Shown: in pieces, positions 26,040 to 37,652 of the stretch
How positions within the stretch are numbered: position 1 is the first letter of the stretch
How the letters are laid out: each line of letters begins with the position of its first letter
DNA from: Burkholderiales bacterium
GTDB lineage: Bacteria > Pseudomonadota > Gammaproteobacteria > Burkholderiales > Eutrophovitaceae
Assembly (NCBI GenBank): GCA_035560005.1
Contig: DATMAN010000101.1
Span: 101,818-165,817 of the forward strand
Length of the DNA stretch: 64,000 bases
Direction: 5' to 3'
The notes under the pieces: generated by a model
The model's input: only the letters and a program-made list of their open reading frames with translations
Databases searched by the model: none
Told to the model about the DNA's origin: nothing
Program-made: the position numbers and the translations under genes

Positions 26040-27068
26040 GTGAATGGCGTCGGCCCAAGAATCCTGATCGTCGCGCCGTCCTGGGTCGGCGACGCCGTGC
26101 TGTCGCAACCGCTGCTTGCGCTGCTCAAGGCAAGGCAGCCCGATGCGGCGATCGACGTGTTCGCCCCGTCCTGGGTATTGCCCGTCTATCGGCGCATGCC
26201 TGAAGTGGCCGGCACGCTGGAGAATCCATTCGGGCACGGAGCGCTCGCGCTCGGTGCGCGGCTGCGCTACGGGCGCCGGCTGCGCGAGCGGTGCTATGCG
26301 CGGGCCGTGATTCTGCCCAATTCGCTGAAGAGCGCCCTGGTACCCTATTTCGCCGCAATCGCGCAGCGCACCGGTTTCGTCGGCGAGCTGCGCTATGGGC
26401 TGCTCAACGACGCCCGCCGACTGGACGAAGCGCGCATGCCGTTGATGGTGGAACGCTTCGCGTACCTGGCCGGCGAAGCGGGCGAACCCTTGCTCCGGCC
26501 GGTGCCGCGCCCGCGCCTGCGTGTGACCGGCGAGGAGACGCAGCAGGTGCTCGCCGCCAAGGCACTGCAGCGCCCGGAAAGACTCGCGTGTTTCTGCCCC
26601 GGGGCCGAATACGGTCCGGCCAAGCGCTGGCCGGCCGCACATTTCGCGCAGCTCGCCCGGCACCTCGCCCGGCAGAGTTGGAAGGTCTGGCTGCTGGGTT
26701 CGAGCAAGGACGTCGAGGCTGGTACGCAAATCGTGCGGCAAGCCGGCGACGCCGTGCTGGACCTTACCGGGAAAACCTCGCTGGACGAGGCGGTGGCGCT
26801 GCTCGCGATCGCGGATCTGGTCGTCACCAACGATTCCGGATTGATGCACGTGGCAGCCGCGCTGGATCGCCCGCTCGTGGCGATCTACGGCTCGAGTTCG
26901 CCGCGCTTCACCCCACCGCTCTCGGAGCACGCGCGCATCGTGCAGCTGGGCGTGCCATGCAGTCCGTGTTTTCAGCGCGTGTGCCCACTCGGCCATTTCG
27001 ACTGCATGATGCGGCTGGCTCCCGAACGCATCCTCCGCGAGATCGAAGCGCTGGGCTGCGCCGCATGA
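26040..27068 (+). CDS. waaF: ADP-heptose:LPS heptosyltransferase II
   Basis: 342-aa GT9 glycosyltransferase that adds the second heptose to the LPS inner core. Signatures are ILIVAPSWVGDAVLSQPL, FGHGALALG, LPNSLKSALVP, FCPGAEYGPAKRWP, VTNDSGLMHVAAALDRP and PRFTPPLS. A C-terminal cysteine set (CSPCFQRVCPLGHFDC) is a frequent insertion in non-enterobacterial members. Start: GTG 26040 puts the family opening near residue 6; a TTG at 26013 would add nine residues. Neither has a good ribosome-binding site. The stop overlaps the next ATG (ATGA). Confidence 0.93.
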   Translation: MNGVGPRILIVAPSWVGDAVLSQPLLALLKARQPDAAIDVFAPSWVLPVYRRMPEVAGTLENPFGHGALALGARLRYGRRLRERCYARAVILPNSLKSALVPYFAAIAQRTGFVGELRYGLLNDARRLDEARMPLMVERFAYLAGEAGEPLLRPVPRPRLRVTGEETQQVLAAKALQRPERLACFCPGAEYGPAKRWPAAHFAQLARHLARQSWKVWLLGSSKDVEAGTQIVRQAGDAVLDLTGKTSLDEAVALLAIADLVVTNDSGLMHVAAALDRPLVAIYGSSSPRFTPPLSEHARIVQLGVPCSPCFQRVCPLGHFDCMMRLAPERILREIEALGCAA

Positions 27069-28117
27069 GCGGCAGGATGCCCGACACGCCGCGGTTGCAC
27101 CCGCTCACGGGTGCAACGCGTTACCGCGCGCCCTGGTGGTTGCCCGGCGGGCATCTCCAGACCCTCTATCCGGCACTGCTGCTCAGACCGGCGGCGCCGC
27201 CGTACCGGCGCGAGTGCTGGGACACGCCCGACGCAGACTTCGTCGAAGTCGACTGGCTCGACGGCTCCGAGGGGGCGCCACTCGTGGTGCTGTTCCACGG
27301 CCTGGAAGGAGGCTCGCGCAGCCCGTACGCGGCGAACCTGATGCGCCATCTGGCTGCGGCTGGCTGGCGCGGCGTGGTACCGCACTTCCGCGGCTGCGGC
27401 GGGCGCCTGAATCGCCTTCCGCGCGCCTACCATTCGGGTGACGCGACCGAAATTGGCTGGATGCTGAGGCAGGCGGCCAGCCGCTCCGGTGCCGATACCG
27501 TCTATGCGGTCGGCGTTTCCCTCGGCGGCAACGCCTTGCTCAAGTGGCTGGCGCAGGCTGGCGCTGGGGCGGATGTTCTGGTTCGTCGCGCGGCGGCGGT
27601 TTCGGCGCCGCTGGACTTGCGCCGGGCCGGTGACGGCCTTGCGGTCGGGCTCAACCGCATCTACACGCGTCATTTTCTGCGTTCGATGAAAAGAAAGAGC
27701 CTGGCCAAGCTCGCGCTGTTTCCCAACCTCTACGACCGCGACGCCCTGCGGCGCGCCCGCACGCTGAGGGCGTTCGATGATCTGGTGACGGCGCCTTTGC
27801 ACGGATTCCGCGACGCCGACGACTACTGGAGCCGCGCCAGCGCCCTGCCGGATCTGCACGCGATCCGCGTGCCGACATTGATCGTGCATGCGCGCAATGA
27901 CCCGTTCCTGCCCGGGGAGTACCTGTCGTGGGACGCGCACGCCGCGCCGTGCGTCACGCTCGAAATCACCGAAGGCGGCGGGCATGCCGGCTTTGTGAGC
28001 GGCCCGTTTCCAGGACGGCTGGATTGGCTACCGCAGCGCCTGCTCCGGTTCTTCGGCGCGGGGGCGTCGTGCGCGGAGGCTGTTGCGTCGGGACCGGCGT
28101 CCAGGGTGACCGGATAG
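27065..28117 (+). CDS. YheT-like alpha/beta hydrolase
   Basis: 350-aa predicted cytoplasmic hydrolase of the YheT family. Motifs are WWLPGGHLQTLYPAL near the N-terminus, the oxyanion LFHGLEGGSRSPY, HFRGCGG, the nucleophile elbow GVSLGGN (Ser near residue 149), LIVHARNDPFLP with the acid, and the catalytic His in EGGGHAGFV. The physiological substrate is unknown; esterase activity is typical of the fold. The start overlaps the waaF stop (ATGA), so the two are translationally coupled, though no functional link is established. About 25 extra C-terminal residues follow the conserved domain. Confidence 0.9.
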   Translation: MSGRMPDTPRLHPLTGATRYRAPWWLPGGHLQTLYPALLLRPAAPPYRRECWDTPDADFVEVDWLDGSEGAPLVVLFHGLEGGSRSPYAANLMRHLAAAGWRGVVPHFRGCGGRLNRLPRAYHSGDATEIGWMLRQAASRSGADTVYAVGVSLGGNALLKWLAQAGAGADVLVRRAAAVSAPLDLRRAGDGLAVGLNRIYTRHFLRSMKRKSLAKLALFPNLYDRDALRRARTLRAFDDLVTAPLHGFRDADDYWSRASALPDLHAIRVPTLIVHARNDPFLPGEYLSWDAHAAPCVTLEITEGGGHAGFVSGPFPGRLDWLPQRLLRFFGAGASCAEAVASGPASRVTG

Positions 28118-28180
28118 TGGTGCAACGGCGATTGTCGAACCGGCCGGGAGGGTGGGACAATCGGACCGGCACGCAGCCAC

Positions 28181-29569
28181 ATGCGCAACGCAATGATTGC
28201 CATCCCACCGGAGATCTTCAAGGCCTACGACATCCGCGGCATCGTCGGCAAGACGCTCACGCCCGAGATGGTGTTCGAGGTCGGGCGCGCGTTGGGCAGT
28301 GAAGCGCTTGCACTGGGCAGCCGGTCGGTGTGCGTCGGTCGCGATGGACGCCAGTCGGGTCCCGCCCTGGCCGGGGCGCTGGCCGAGGGCCTGCGCAGCA
28401 CCGGGGTCGACGTGATCGACGTCGGGCGCGTGACCACGCCCATGCTCTATTTCGCCACGCATCATTTGCGCACCGGCAGCGGCGTCATGGTCACCGGCAG
28501 CCACAATCCGCCCGAGTACAACGGCCTGAAGATGGTGGTGGCCGGCGAGACGCTCTCCGGCGAGCGCATCCAGCAGCTGCGCGCCCGCATTGAGCGGGCC
28601 GACTTCGCGGCCGGCTCCGGGAAGATCGAAACGCGCGATATCGGCCGGGACTACGTCGAGCGCATCGCCGGCGACATCAAGCTCAAGCGGCCAATGCGCA
28701 TCGCGGTCGATTGCGGCAACGGGGTGGCCGGCGCCTATGCGCCGCGGCTCTATCGCGCGCTCGGCTGCGAAGTCGCGGAGCTGTTCTGCGAAGTCGACGG
28801 CACCTTTCCCAATCACCATCCGGATCCGTCGCAGCCGGAGAACCTGCGCGACCTCGTGGAGGCGCTGGCGCGCGGCGGCGGTGAAATCGGGCTCGCCTTC
28901 GATGGCGACGGCGATCGCCTCGGTGTAGTGACCAAGCAGGGAAAGATCATCTATCCGGATCGCCAGCTGATGCTGTTCGCCGCCGACGTGCTCTCGCGCA
29001 ATCCGGGAGCAGAGATCATTTTCGACGTCAAGTGCACCCGCAATCTCGGTCCCTGGATCGAGCGCCACGGCGGCCGGCCCACCATGTGGAAGACGGGCCA
29101 CTCGCTGATCAAGGCCAAGATGAAGGAGTCCGGCGCGCTGCTCGCCGGCGAGATGAGCGGCCACATCTTCTTCAGGGAACGCTGGTACGGATTCGACGAC
29201 GGCTTGTACGCCGGCGCGCGGCTGCTCGAATACCTTTCCGCCCACTCCGACGTCTCGGCCGTGTTCGAGCGGCTGCCGGATTCGGTCAACACGCCTGAGC
29301 TGCAGGTCAAGCTCAAGGAGGGCGAGAACTACGCCCTGATCGAAGCGCTGCAGAAGAGCGCGCGTTTTCCCTCCGCGCGCAGGGTAATCACGATCGACGG
29401 GCTGCGGGCGGAGTATGAAGACGGTTTCGGGCTCGCCCGCTCATCCAACACCACCCCTGTGGTGGTGCTGCGCTTCGAGGCCGACAACGAACCTGCCCTG
29501 AAACGCATCCAGGAAGAGTTCCGCCGCGTGCTGCTTCAGGCGCGCCCGGACCTGCAACTGCCTTTCTAG
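28181..29569 (+). CDS. phosphomannomutase/phosphoglucomutase (AlgC/ManB type)
   Basis: 462-aa alpha-phosphohexomutase interconverting 1- and 6-phosphates of mannose or glucose, providing sugar nucleotides for LPS and exopolysaccharide. The four domain motifs are IFKAYDIRGIVG, the phosphoserine loop TGSHNPPEYNGLK, metal-binding DGDGDRLGV and sugar-binding GEMSGHIFF, with the C-terminal phosphate-binding RSSNTTP. The start is ATG 28181 or ATG 28193. A weak TTGTCG-18-GACAAT pair lies at 28132-28161. AlgC-type dual specificity is likely from the sequence but not provable. Confidence 0.94.
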   Translation: MRNAMIAIPPEIFKAYDIRGIVGKTLTPEMVFEVGRALGSEALALGSRSVCVGRDGRQSGPALAGALAEGLRSTGVDVIDVGRVTTPMLYFATHHLRTGSGVMVTGSHNPPEYNGLKMVVAGETLSGERIQQLRARIERADFAAGSGKIETRDIGRDYVERIAGDIKLKRPMRIAVDCGNGVAGAYAPRLYRALGCEVAELFCEVDGTFPNHHPDPSQPENLRDLVEALARGGGEIGLAFDGDGDRLGVVTKQGKIIYPDRQLMLFAADVLSRNPGAEIIFDVKCTRNLGPWIERHGGRPTMWKTGHSLIKAKMKESGALLAGEMSGHIFFRERWYGFDDGLYAGARLLEYLSAHSDVSAVFERLPDSVNTPELQVKLKEGENYALIEALQKSARFPSARRVITIDGLRAEYEDGFGLARSSNTTPVVVLRFEADNEPALKRIQEEFRRVLLQARPDLQLPF

Positions 29570-29580
29570 ACCCTGATCGC

Positions 29581-29598
29581 TTTCCCCCGGCCGGGAAA
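29581..29598. terminator. short hairpin between convergent genes
   Basis: TTTCCC (29581-29586) pairs with GGGAAA (29593-29598) around a CCGGCC centre, in the 30-base gap between the convergent phosphomutase and alaS genes. The A- and T-flanked stem could terminate in both directions, but it is short. Confidence 0.35.
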
Positions 29599-29599
29599 A

Positions 29600-32281
<2,682 letters not shown>

Positions 32282-32307
32282 CTAGAGCATCCGGCACGCG
32301 ACCGGCT

Positions 32308-32745
32308 TCAGTCCTCGCGCCCGTCCAGCACGCGCCGGATGACCTCGGTGGCGAATCCGCGCGAAGCGAGAAACCGCGCCTGCCGGGCGCGTTCGGCCGG
32401 GCTCGCCGGCCGGCGCCCGAACTTCCGGCGCCACACCTCGCGCGCGGCCTGCAGCTCGGTCGCCCGCAGGCCGCGCGCGGCGCGTTCGATGGCGTCCTCG
32501 GAGACCCCTTTGCTGCGCAGCTCGTGCGCGATGCGCGCGCTGCCGTAGCGCGCGCGGCGCGCGTGCAGCACGGACTCCACGAACCTCGTCTCCGAAAGCC
32601 AGCCGCGCGCCTCCAGCTCGTCGAGCAACGCGGCGAGCTGGCGCTCGTCCTCGGCGTGCGGCTTGAGCTTCGCCGCCAGCTCCGCGCGCGTGTGCTCGCG
32701 CCGCGCGAGCAGCCGCAGCGCCCGGGCGCGCAGCCGGTCCGGCAA
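32308..32745 (-). CDS. recX: RecX, regulator of RecA
   Basis: 145-aa inhibitor/modulator of RecA filaments. It consists of three-helix repeats seen as RALRLLARREHTRAELAAKL, WLSETRFVESVLHARRARYG, IAHELRSKGVSEDAIERA and ARFLASRGFATEVIRRVL. Start is TTG 32745, six bases after the recA stop; I see no better in-frame start. The rare start and tight spacing suggest low-level translation coupled to recA. Confidence 0.93.
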   Translation of the reverse strand: MPDRLRARALRLLARREHTRAELAAKLKPHAEDERQLAALLDELEARGWLSETRFVESVLHARRARYGSARIAHELRSKGVSEDAIERAARGLRATELQAAREVWRRKFGRRPASPAERARQARFLASRGFATEVIRRVLDGRED

Positions 32746-32751
32746 GCGGGA

Positions 32752-33777
32752 TCAGTCCTCCACGGCGGCGGCCATTACCGGGGCGGCCGCCACGCCCACG
32801 TGGGCGCGGATCTTGTTCTCGATCTCGCGGGCGATTTCGGGGTGGTCCTTCAGGAACTCTCGGGCGTTGTCCTTGCCCTGCCCGATGCGCTCCCCGTTGT
32901 AGGCGTACCAGGCTCCCGATTTCTCGATCAGCTTGTAGAGCACTCCCAGCTCGATGATTTCGCCTTCGCGCGAGATGCCCTCGCCGTAGAGGATGTCGAA
33001 ATCGGCCTGCCGGAACGGCGGCGCCACCTTGTTCTTGACCACCTTGGCCCGCGTTTCGTTGCCGATCACCTCGTCGCCCTTCTTGATCGAACCGATGCGG
33101 CGGATGTCGATGCGCACGGAGGCATAGAACTTCAGCGCGTTGCCGCCCGTGGTGGTCTCCGGGTTGCCGAACATCACGCCGATCTTCATCCGGATCTGAT
33201 TGATGAAGATCACCAGCGTATTCGAGCGCTTGATGTTGGCCGTGAGCTTGCGCAGCGCCTGCGACATCAGCCGCGCCTGCAGCCCCATCTGCGGCTCGCC
33301 CATCTCGCCTTCGATCTCGGCCTTGGGCGTCAACGCCGCCACCGAGTCGATCACCACCACGTCCACGGAGCCGGAACGCACCAGCATGTCGGCAATCTCC
33401 AGCGCCTGCTCGCCGTTGTCCGGCTGGGATATCAGCAGTTCTTCGATCTTCACTCCGAGCTTCGCGGCGTATTGCGGATCCAGCGCGTGCTCCGCATCGA
33501 TGAAGGCGGCGGTCCCGCCCGCCTTCTGCATCTGGGCGATCACCGACAGCGTGAGCGTGGTCTTGCCGGATGCTTCCGGGCCGTAGATCTCCACGATCCG
33601 GCCGCGCGGCAGCCCGCCCACGCCGAGCGCCAGATCCAGACCGAGCGAACCCGTGGACACAACCTGCAGATCCCGGGCCACCTGCTGCTCGCCGAGGCGC
33701 ATGATCGAGCCCTTGCCGAACTGCTTTTCGATCTGGGAGAGCGCCGCCTGAAGGGCCTTTTGCCGGTTCTCGTCCAT
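32752..33777 (-). CDS. recA: RecA recombinase
   Basis: 341-aa recombinase and LexA co-protease. Walker A is GPEASGKTT, Walker B is [10 protein letters not shown], loop regions include [20 protein letters not shown] and [20 protein letters not shown], and the C-terminus is acidic to hydrophobic. Length and sequence are typical. A LexA box (CTGT-N8-ACAG) is not visible in the 370 bases upstream, so SOS control here may be weak, direct through a different operator, or absent. Confidence 0.98.
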   Translation of the reverse strand: MDENRQKALQAALSQIEKQFGKGSIMRLGEQQVARDLQVVSTGSLGLDLALGVGGLPRGRIVEIYGPEASGKTTLTLSVIAQMQKAGGTAAFIDAEHALDPQYAAKLGVKIEELLISQPDNGEQALEIADMLVRSGSVDVVVIDSVAALTPKAEIEGEMGEPQMGLQARLMSQALRKLTANIKRSNTLVIFINQIRMKIGVMFGNPETTTGGNALKFYASVRIDIRRIGSIKKGDEVIGNETRAKVVKNKVAPPFRQADFDILYGEGISREGEIIELGVLYKLIEKSGAWYAYNGERIGQGKDNAREFLKDHPEIAREIENKIRAHVGVAAAPVMAAAVED

Positions 33778-34151
33778 GGCTTTTCCTTGTGTGCCTCGTC
33801 TGATGCGAAGGGGTTTTGCCGCAAGGCGGCGATTATGGCATACGCCTCGACGTCATCGCGCCTCGCCAGAGGCTCTGTCAGGAAATGCTTGGGTTGCGCA
33901 CCCGCCGGATCGGCGAACCTCGCCTTGGGGTTGCGCGCGATCGTCGGCCGTGCGACTCGCCAACACCCACCCGACACCGCGCTTGCAGGCGGCTTGTCGA
34001 TCGGCAGCGTTGCCCACGCGATGAACGAAACGCTCGGCCGCCGCGCCGGCCACGCGTCTTGCATCCGGAGAATGCTCCGGGCAGAGGGGCGGAACCGAGG
34101 AGGCAACCCAGAGCGCTCCGGTAGCCGGCGCGCGAGGCGTCGCCAGGGCGC
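33778..34151. other. 374-base intergenic region upstream of recA
   Basis: The longest gene-free stretch in the window. Apart from the recA promoter (33832-33840) I recognise nothing. Open frames through it are Arg/Ala/Pro-rich, lack ribosome-binding sites and look like GC-rich noise. No tRNA cloverleaf, repeat array or LexA box is visible. It separates recA from the 3' end of pncC, both on the minus strand. Confidence 0.6.
33832..33840 (-). promoter_or_regulatory. extended -10 promoter of recA
   Basis: On the minus strand the sequence is TGCCATAAT: an extended -10 (TG, one base, CATAAT). It would start transcription about 45-50 bases before the recA ATG. No matching -35 or LexA operator is seen around it. 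Confidence 0.45.
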
Positions 34152-34652
34152 TTAGGCCGTCTGGCCGATGTCCGCGGCCTGCGCCACGCCCTGCAGGGCG
34201 CGAATCACCGACTGACGGCGCACCGCTTCGCGATCGCCGCCAAAACGATAGGTGCGGGCGGTGCAGGCGCCGCCGCGCACGGCCCATGCGATCCACACAG
34301 TGCCCACCGGCTTGTCAGCGGTTCCGCCCTCGGGCCCCGCCACGCCGCTCACCGCGACCGCGATCTGCGCTGCGGACCGCGCCAGCGCTCCGGTCGCCAT
34401 CTCCCGCACGGCCTGTTCCGAAACGGCGCCGAAACGCGCCAGGGTTTCTGCCGCCACGCCGAGCATCGCCTGTTTGGCATCGTTGCTATAGGTGACGAAA
34501 CCCCGATCGAACCAGCGCGAACTGCCGGGCACCATCGTGACCGCCTGCCCGACCCACCCGCCGGTGCACGACTCGGCGGTGGCGAGCATCCAGCCGCGCG
34601 CCGCGAGCGCACGGCCTGTCTCCTCCGCCAGCGCGAAGAGCTCCTTGTCCAT
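34152..34652 (-). CDS. pncC: nicotinamide-nucleotide amidase (CinA C-terminal type)
   Basis: 166-aa enzyme that deamidates NMN to nicotinate mononucleotide in NAD recycling. Signatures are LATAESCTGGWVGQAVT (catalytic Ser), GFVTYSNDAKQAMLGV, VSEQAVREMA, AVSGVAGPEGGTADKPVGTV and TYRFGGDREAVR. It is the stand-alone domain without the CinA N-terminal pyrophosphatase. The ATG at 34652 lies two bases after the pgpA stop; the frame extends upstream but into pgpA. Confidence 0.94.
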   Translation of the reverse strand: MDKELFALAEETGRALAARGWMLATAESCTGGWVGQAVTMVPGSSRWFDRGFVTYSNDAKQAMLGVAAETLARFGAVSEQAVREMATGALARSAAQIAVAVSGVAGPEGGTADKPVGTVWIAWAVRGGACTARTYRFGGDREAVRRQSVIRALQGVAQAADIGQTA

Positions 34653-34654
34653 GA

Positions 34655-35143
34655 TCAGCCGAACACCAATTTCCAAGCGGCCATGCACAACAGCGTATAG
34701 AACGCCGCGATCAGGTCGTCGAGCATCACGCCCAGCCCGTTGGGCAACGCCCGCTCAACCGAGCGGATCGGCGCCGGCTTCAGCACATCGAACACGCGGA
34801 ACAGCGCGAACGCGATTGCCTGCCAGAGCGGGTGTTGCGGCGTGAAGAACAGCACCAGCACAAAGGCGACGATCTCGTCCCACACCATCGCCCGGTGATC
34901 GTGCGCGCCCAGATGCCGTCCAGTCAGCTCGCAGGCCCAGATACCCACCAGGAACAGCGCACACCACAAAGCGAGAAAGAACTCGGTGGCCAGCAGGCGC
35001 GTCAAGCCCAGATAGAGCGGCACCGCCGCCAGCGTGCCGATCGTTCCGGGGGCGGCGGGCACCAGTCCGATGCCCAAGCCGAGCGCGACGAAACGCGCCG
35101 GATGCCCGTACGCGAAGCGCAAGCGGGGGCGCGTGACCGGCAC
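34655..35143 (-). CDS. pgpA: phosphatidylglycerophosphatase A
   Basis: 162-aa inner-membrane phosphatase that converts phosphatidylglycerophosphate to phosphatidylglycerol. About three to four hydrophobic segments are present. Family motifs are GLVPAAPGTIGTLAAVPL, HDHRAMVWDEIVAF and FRVFDVLKPAPIRSVERAL, the last with Asp and Lys of the active site, followed by VMLDDLIAAFYT. Start is a GTG at 35143, one base after the thiL stop. thiL-pgpA-pncC run almost without gaps, an arrangement common in proteobacteria. Confidence 0.94.
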   Translation of the reverse strand: MPVTRPRLRFAYGHPARFVALGLGIGLVPAAPGTIGTLAAVPLYLGLTRLLATEFFLALWCALFLVGIWACELTGRHLGAHDHRAMVWDEIVAFVLVLFFTPQHPLWQAIAFALFRVFDVLKPAPIRSVERALPNGLGVMLDDLIAAFYTLLCMAAWKLVFG

Positions 35144-35144
35144 G

Positions 35145-36101
35145 CTAGCGGAAATGATCGAAGCCTCTCTGCGCCAGCTCGATCGGGCGACCGCCCGCAT
35201 CGACGACCCTGACGTCCGAACCGTCGACGATGCGCCCGATGCACGATGCCGCCACCCCGGTGCGACCGGATATGGCCACGATCTCCCGCTGCGCCGAGGC
35301 GGGGGCCGTGAAAACCAGCTCGTAGTCGTCTCCGCCGGCGAGCAGCGCCGCTCGCACGGCCGGAACGTTCTTCAAGCCGTTGACCTGTGGCGCGCAAGGT
35401 ACCGCCGCGTAGTCGACTTCCGCCCCGACCCCGGAGCGTTCGCAGATATGACCGAGATCGGCGATGAGCCCGTCGGAGACATCGATCGCCGCGGTGGCGA
35501 TCCCGACCAGGGCTTCGCCCAGCGCGATCCGCGGCGTGGGTCTGTGCAATCGCCTCAAACAATGCTCCAGGTCCGGGCCCTTCAGCCGCAGGTCGCCCTT
35601 CAGATGCAGCACGGCGAGCGCCGCGTCGCCCAGCACTCCCGAGACCCAGACCTGATCTCCCGCACGCGCGCCGGCCCGCGTCAGCGCCTTGCCCGGTTGC
35701 GTTTCACCGAGCACAGTCACGGTGATCGACAGCGGACCGCGCGTGGTGTCTCCGCCGATCAGTTCCACGTCGAAGCTTTCGGCCAGCCTCAGGAACCCGT
35801 CCGAGAACTCCGCCAGCCACGACTCGTCGGCGGCGGGCAGGGTCAAGGCGAGCAAGGCGTAGCGCGGATGCGCGCCCATCGCCGCCAGGTCCGACAGATT
35901 CACCGCGAGGCATTTATGGCCCAGCGGGCCCGGCTCGGCCTCTAGAAAGAAATGCGTTCCCGCCACCAGCGTATCCGTGGACACCGCGAGCTGCCTGCCG
36001 GGTGCCACCTCGATCAGCGCCGCGTCGTCGCCCACGCCGAGCACCGCCCGGCGCGCCGGACGCGTGAAATAACGCGCGATCAATTCGAACTCGGACGCCA
36101 T
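35145..36101 (-). CDS. thiL: thiamine-monophosphate kinase
   Basis: 318-aa kinase making thiamine diphosphate from thiamine monophosphate. Motifs are FELIARYF, GVGDDAALI, VSTDTLVAGTHF, GHKCLAVNLSDLAAMGA, GGDTTRG and IDVSDGLIADLGHICERSGVG; these carry the ATP- and Mg-binding aspartates. Length is typical (E. coli 325). It is the first gene of the thiL-pgpA-pncC run. No other thi gene is present. Confidence 0.96.
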   Translation of the reverse strand: MASEFELIARYFTRPARRAVLGVGDDAALIEVAPGRQLAVSTDTLVAGTHFFLEAEPGPLGHKCLAVNLSDLAAMGAHPRYALLALTLPAADESWLAEFSDGFLRLAESFDVELIGGDTTRGPLSITVTVLGETQPGKALTRAGARAGDQVWVSGVLGDAALAVLHLKGDLRLKGPDLEHCLRRLHRPTPRIALGEALVGIATAAIDVSDGLIADLGHICERSGVGAEVDYAAVPCAPQVNGLKNVPAVRAALLAGGDDYELVFTAPASAQREIVAISGRTGVAASCIGRIVDGSDVRVVDAGGRPIELAQRGFDHFR

Positions 36102-36127
36102 CGCCGGATTCTAGTCCTCGCAAGTTC

Positions 36128-36295
36128 GCTCAACCACAGGGGCACGAAGGCCCGGAGCAAATCAATAACAAGTCAATCACCCGCAACACCGAAGAAAAGC
36201 GATCGGGAAGACAACTTCGTCCTGACGCCCTCGGCAGCTCCTCTTGAGTTGGCTTCCTTGTGCCTGCGTGTCCGTGCGGCGAGATTCACCGTTCA
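36128..36295. repeat. imperfect inverted pair of CACGAAGGC-type elements between thiL and panB
   Basis: The left end (36128-36160) reads CCACAGGGGCACGAAGGC and continues CCGGAGCAAATCAA. The right end (36255-36295), read on the minus strand, gives CACGGACACGCAGGCACAAG and then GAAGCCAACTCAA. The two match imperfectly and enclose about 95 bases that are visibly poorer in GC than the genes around. It lies in the gap between the 5' end of thiL and the 3' end of panB and contains no open frame of interest. Confidence 0.4.
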
Positions 36296-37159
36296 GTCCT
36301 TGGGCAACAGCTTCAGGAAAGCCTGGTATTCGTCGTCGTTCATCGTGAAACTGTGCTCGGCTCCGGGGAATCCGCCCTTGCGCACGTCTTCCTGGAAATC
36401 CTGCAACGCCCGGCTGATGATGCTCCAGCAGTCGGCGTACTTCTTCACGAACTTGGGGGTGAAACGGTCGAACAACCCCACCATGTCGTGCAGCACCAGG
36501 TTCTGGCCATCGCAGTGCGGGCCGGCGCCGATGCCGATCGTGGGAATGGTCAACCGCTCGGTGATGACCTGCGCCACGCGATCGGGAATCGCCTCGAGCA
36601 CGATGGCGAAACAGCCTGCCTGCTGCATCGCCAGCGCGTCCTTGAGCAGCTGGGCGCCGGTCTGGGCGCTCTTGCCCTGGACCTTGAAGCCGCCGAGCTT
36701 GGAAACCAGTTGCGGGGTGAGCCCGATATGGGCCATGACCGGAATTCCGGCGCGCACGACCGCCGCCGCGATCGGCGCGAACTCCTCGCCGCCCTCGATC
36801 TTCACGACGTCGGCGCCGCCTTCCTTGACCATGCGCATCGCGTTGTTGATCGCGTCGGCGACCGAGGCGTGATACGCGCCAAGCGGAAGATCGCCGACCA
36901 GGATCGCGCGCTTGGCCGCACGCGAGATCGCCTTCGCATGGTGAATCATCTCGTCCATCGTGACCGGCACCGTGCCCGAATATCCCAGTGCGGTCATGCC
37001 CAGGGAATCGCCGATCAGGATGCAGTCCACGCCGGAACGGTCGACCAGTTGCGCCGTCGGATAATCCACCGCGGTGACCTGGAAGATCTTCTCGCCACGT
37101 TCGACCTTCGCCTGCAGATCGAAGATCGTCAGCTTCTTCGGTGCCGCCGCTTCAGCCAT
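36293..37159 (-). CDS. panB: 3-methyl-2-oxobutanoate hydroxymethyltransferase
   Basis: 288-aa first enzyme of pantothenate synthesis, transferring a hydroxymethyl group from methylene-tetrahydrofolate to ketoisovalerate. Signatures are VTAVDYPTAQLVD, ILIGDSLGMTALGYSGTVPV, GDLPLGAY, VKIEGGEE, VMAHIGLTPQ and PTIGIGAGPHCDGQNLVLHD. The usual partner panC is not adjacent, and panD is absent too. It is on the same strand as the riboflavin block but 55 bases beyond nusB. Confidence 0.96.
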   Translation of the reverse strand: MAEAAAPKKLTIFDLQAKVERGEKIFQVTAVDYPTAQLVDRSGVDCILIGDSLGMTALGYSGTVPVTMDEMIHHAKAISRAAKRAILVGDLPLGAYHASVADAINNAMRMVKEGGADVVKIEGGEEFAPIAAAVVRAGIPVMAHIGLTPQLVSKLGGFKVQGKSAQTGAQLLKDALAMQQAGCFAIVLEAIPDRVAQVITERLTIPTIGIGAGPHCDGQNLVLHDMVGLFDRFTPKFVKKYADCWSIISRALQDFQEDVRKGGFPGAEHSFTMNDDEYQAFLKLLPKD

Positions 37160-37214
37160 CTCTCCCCCTCTGTCTTGTCCTGGTGCCTCGGTGATACGTT
37201 CCGGTGCGCGCAGC

Positions 37215-37652
37215 TCATCTCTGACCGGTGCGAGCCCTGACTTCTTCGGGGCGCAGCTCGGCGGCGAGCTTGTCGAGCACGCCGTTGACGTACTTGTGCC
37301 CGTCGGTGCCGCCGTAGCTCTTCGCCAGTTCGACCGCCTCGTTGATCACCACCTTGTAAGGCGTTTGCGGCTGGCTGGCGAGCTCGAACGCCGCCATCAG
37401 CAACAGCGCGTGCTCGACCGGAGAAAGCTCCTGCACCTTGCGGTCCAGATGAGGTTGCAGCCTGGCTCGAAGCGTCTCCGCGTCCCGTAGCGTTCCGCGC
37501 AGCAGCGTTTCCAGGAACTTGCGGTCGGCAGCCCCGTACTCCTCGCGTTCGGCGAGCTGCGCCAGCAGCTCCTCGGCGCTCGATGCGTTGAGCAGCCACT
37601 GGTAGACGGCCTGCAGGCCCAGCTCGCGCGAGCGTCGTCTAGCGCCTTTCAT
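37215..37652 (-). CDS. nusB: transcription antitermination protein NusB
   Basis: 145-aa RNA-binding protein acting with NusE in rRNA antitermination. All-helical pattern: [19 protein letters not shown], then [33 protein letters not shown] and [16 protein letters not shown]. It overlaps the end of ribH by 14 bases, the conserved ribH-nusB linkage. Confidence 0.96.
   Translation of the reverse strand: MKGARRRSRELGLQAVYQWLLNASSAEELLAQLAEREEYGAADRKFLETLLRGTLRDAETLRARLQPHLDRKVQELSPVEHALLLMAAFELASQPQTPYKVVINEAVELAKSYGGTDGHKYVNGVLDKLAAELRPEEVRARTGQR

Noticed and set aside
33853-34296. 147-codon minus-strand frame upstream of recA
   Set aside because: Overlaps pncC, Arg/Ala/Pro-rich, no start context.
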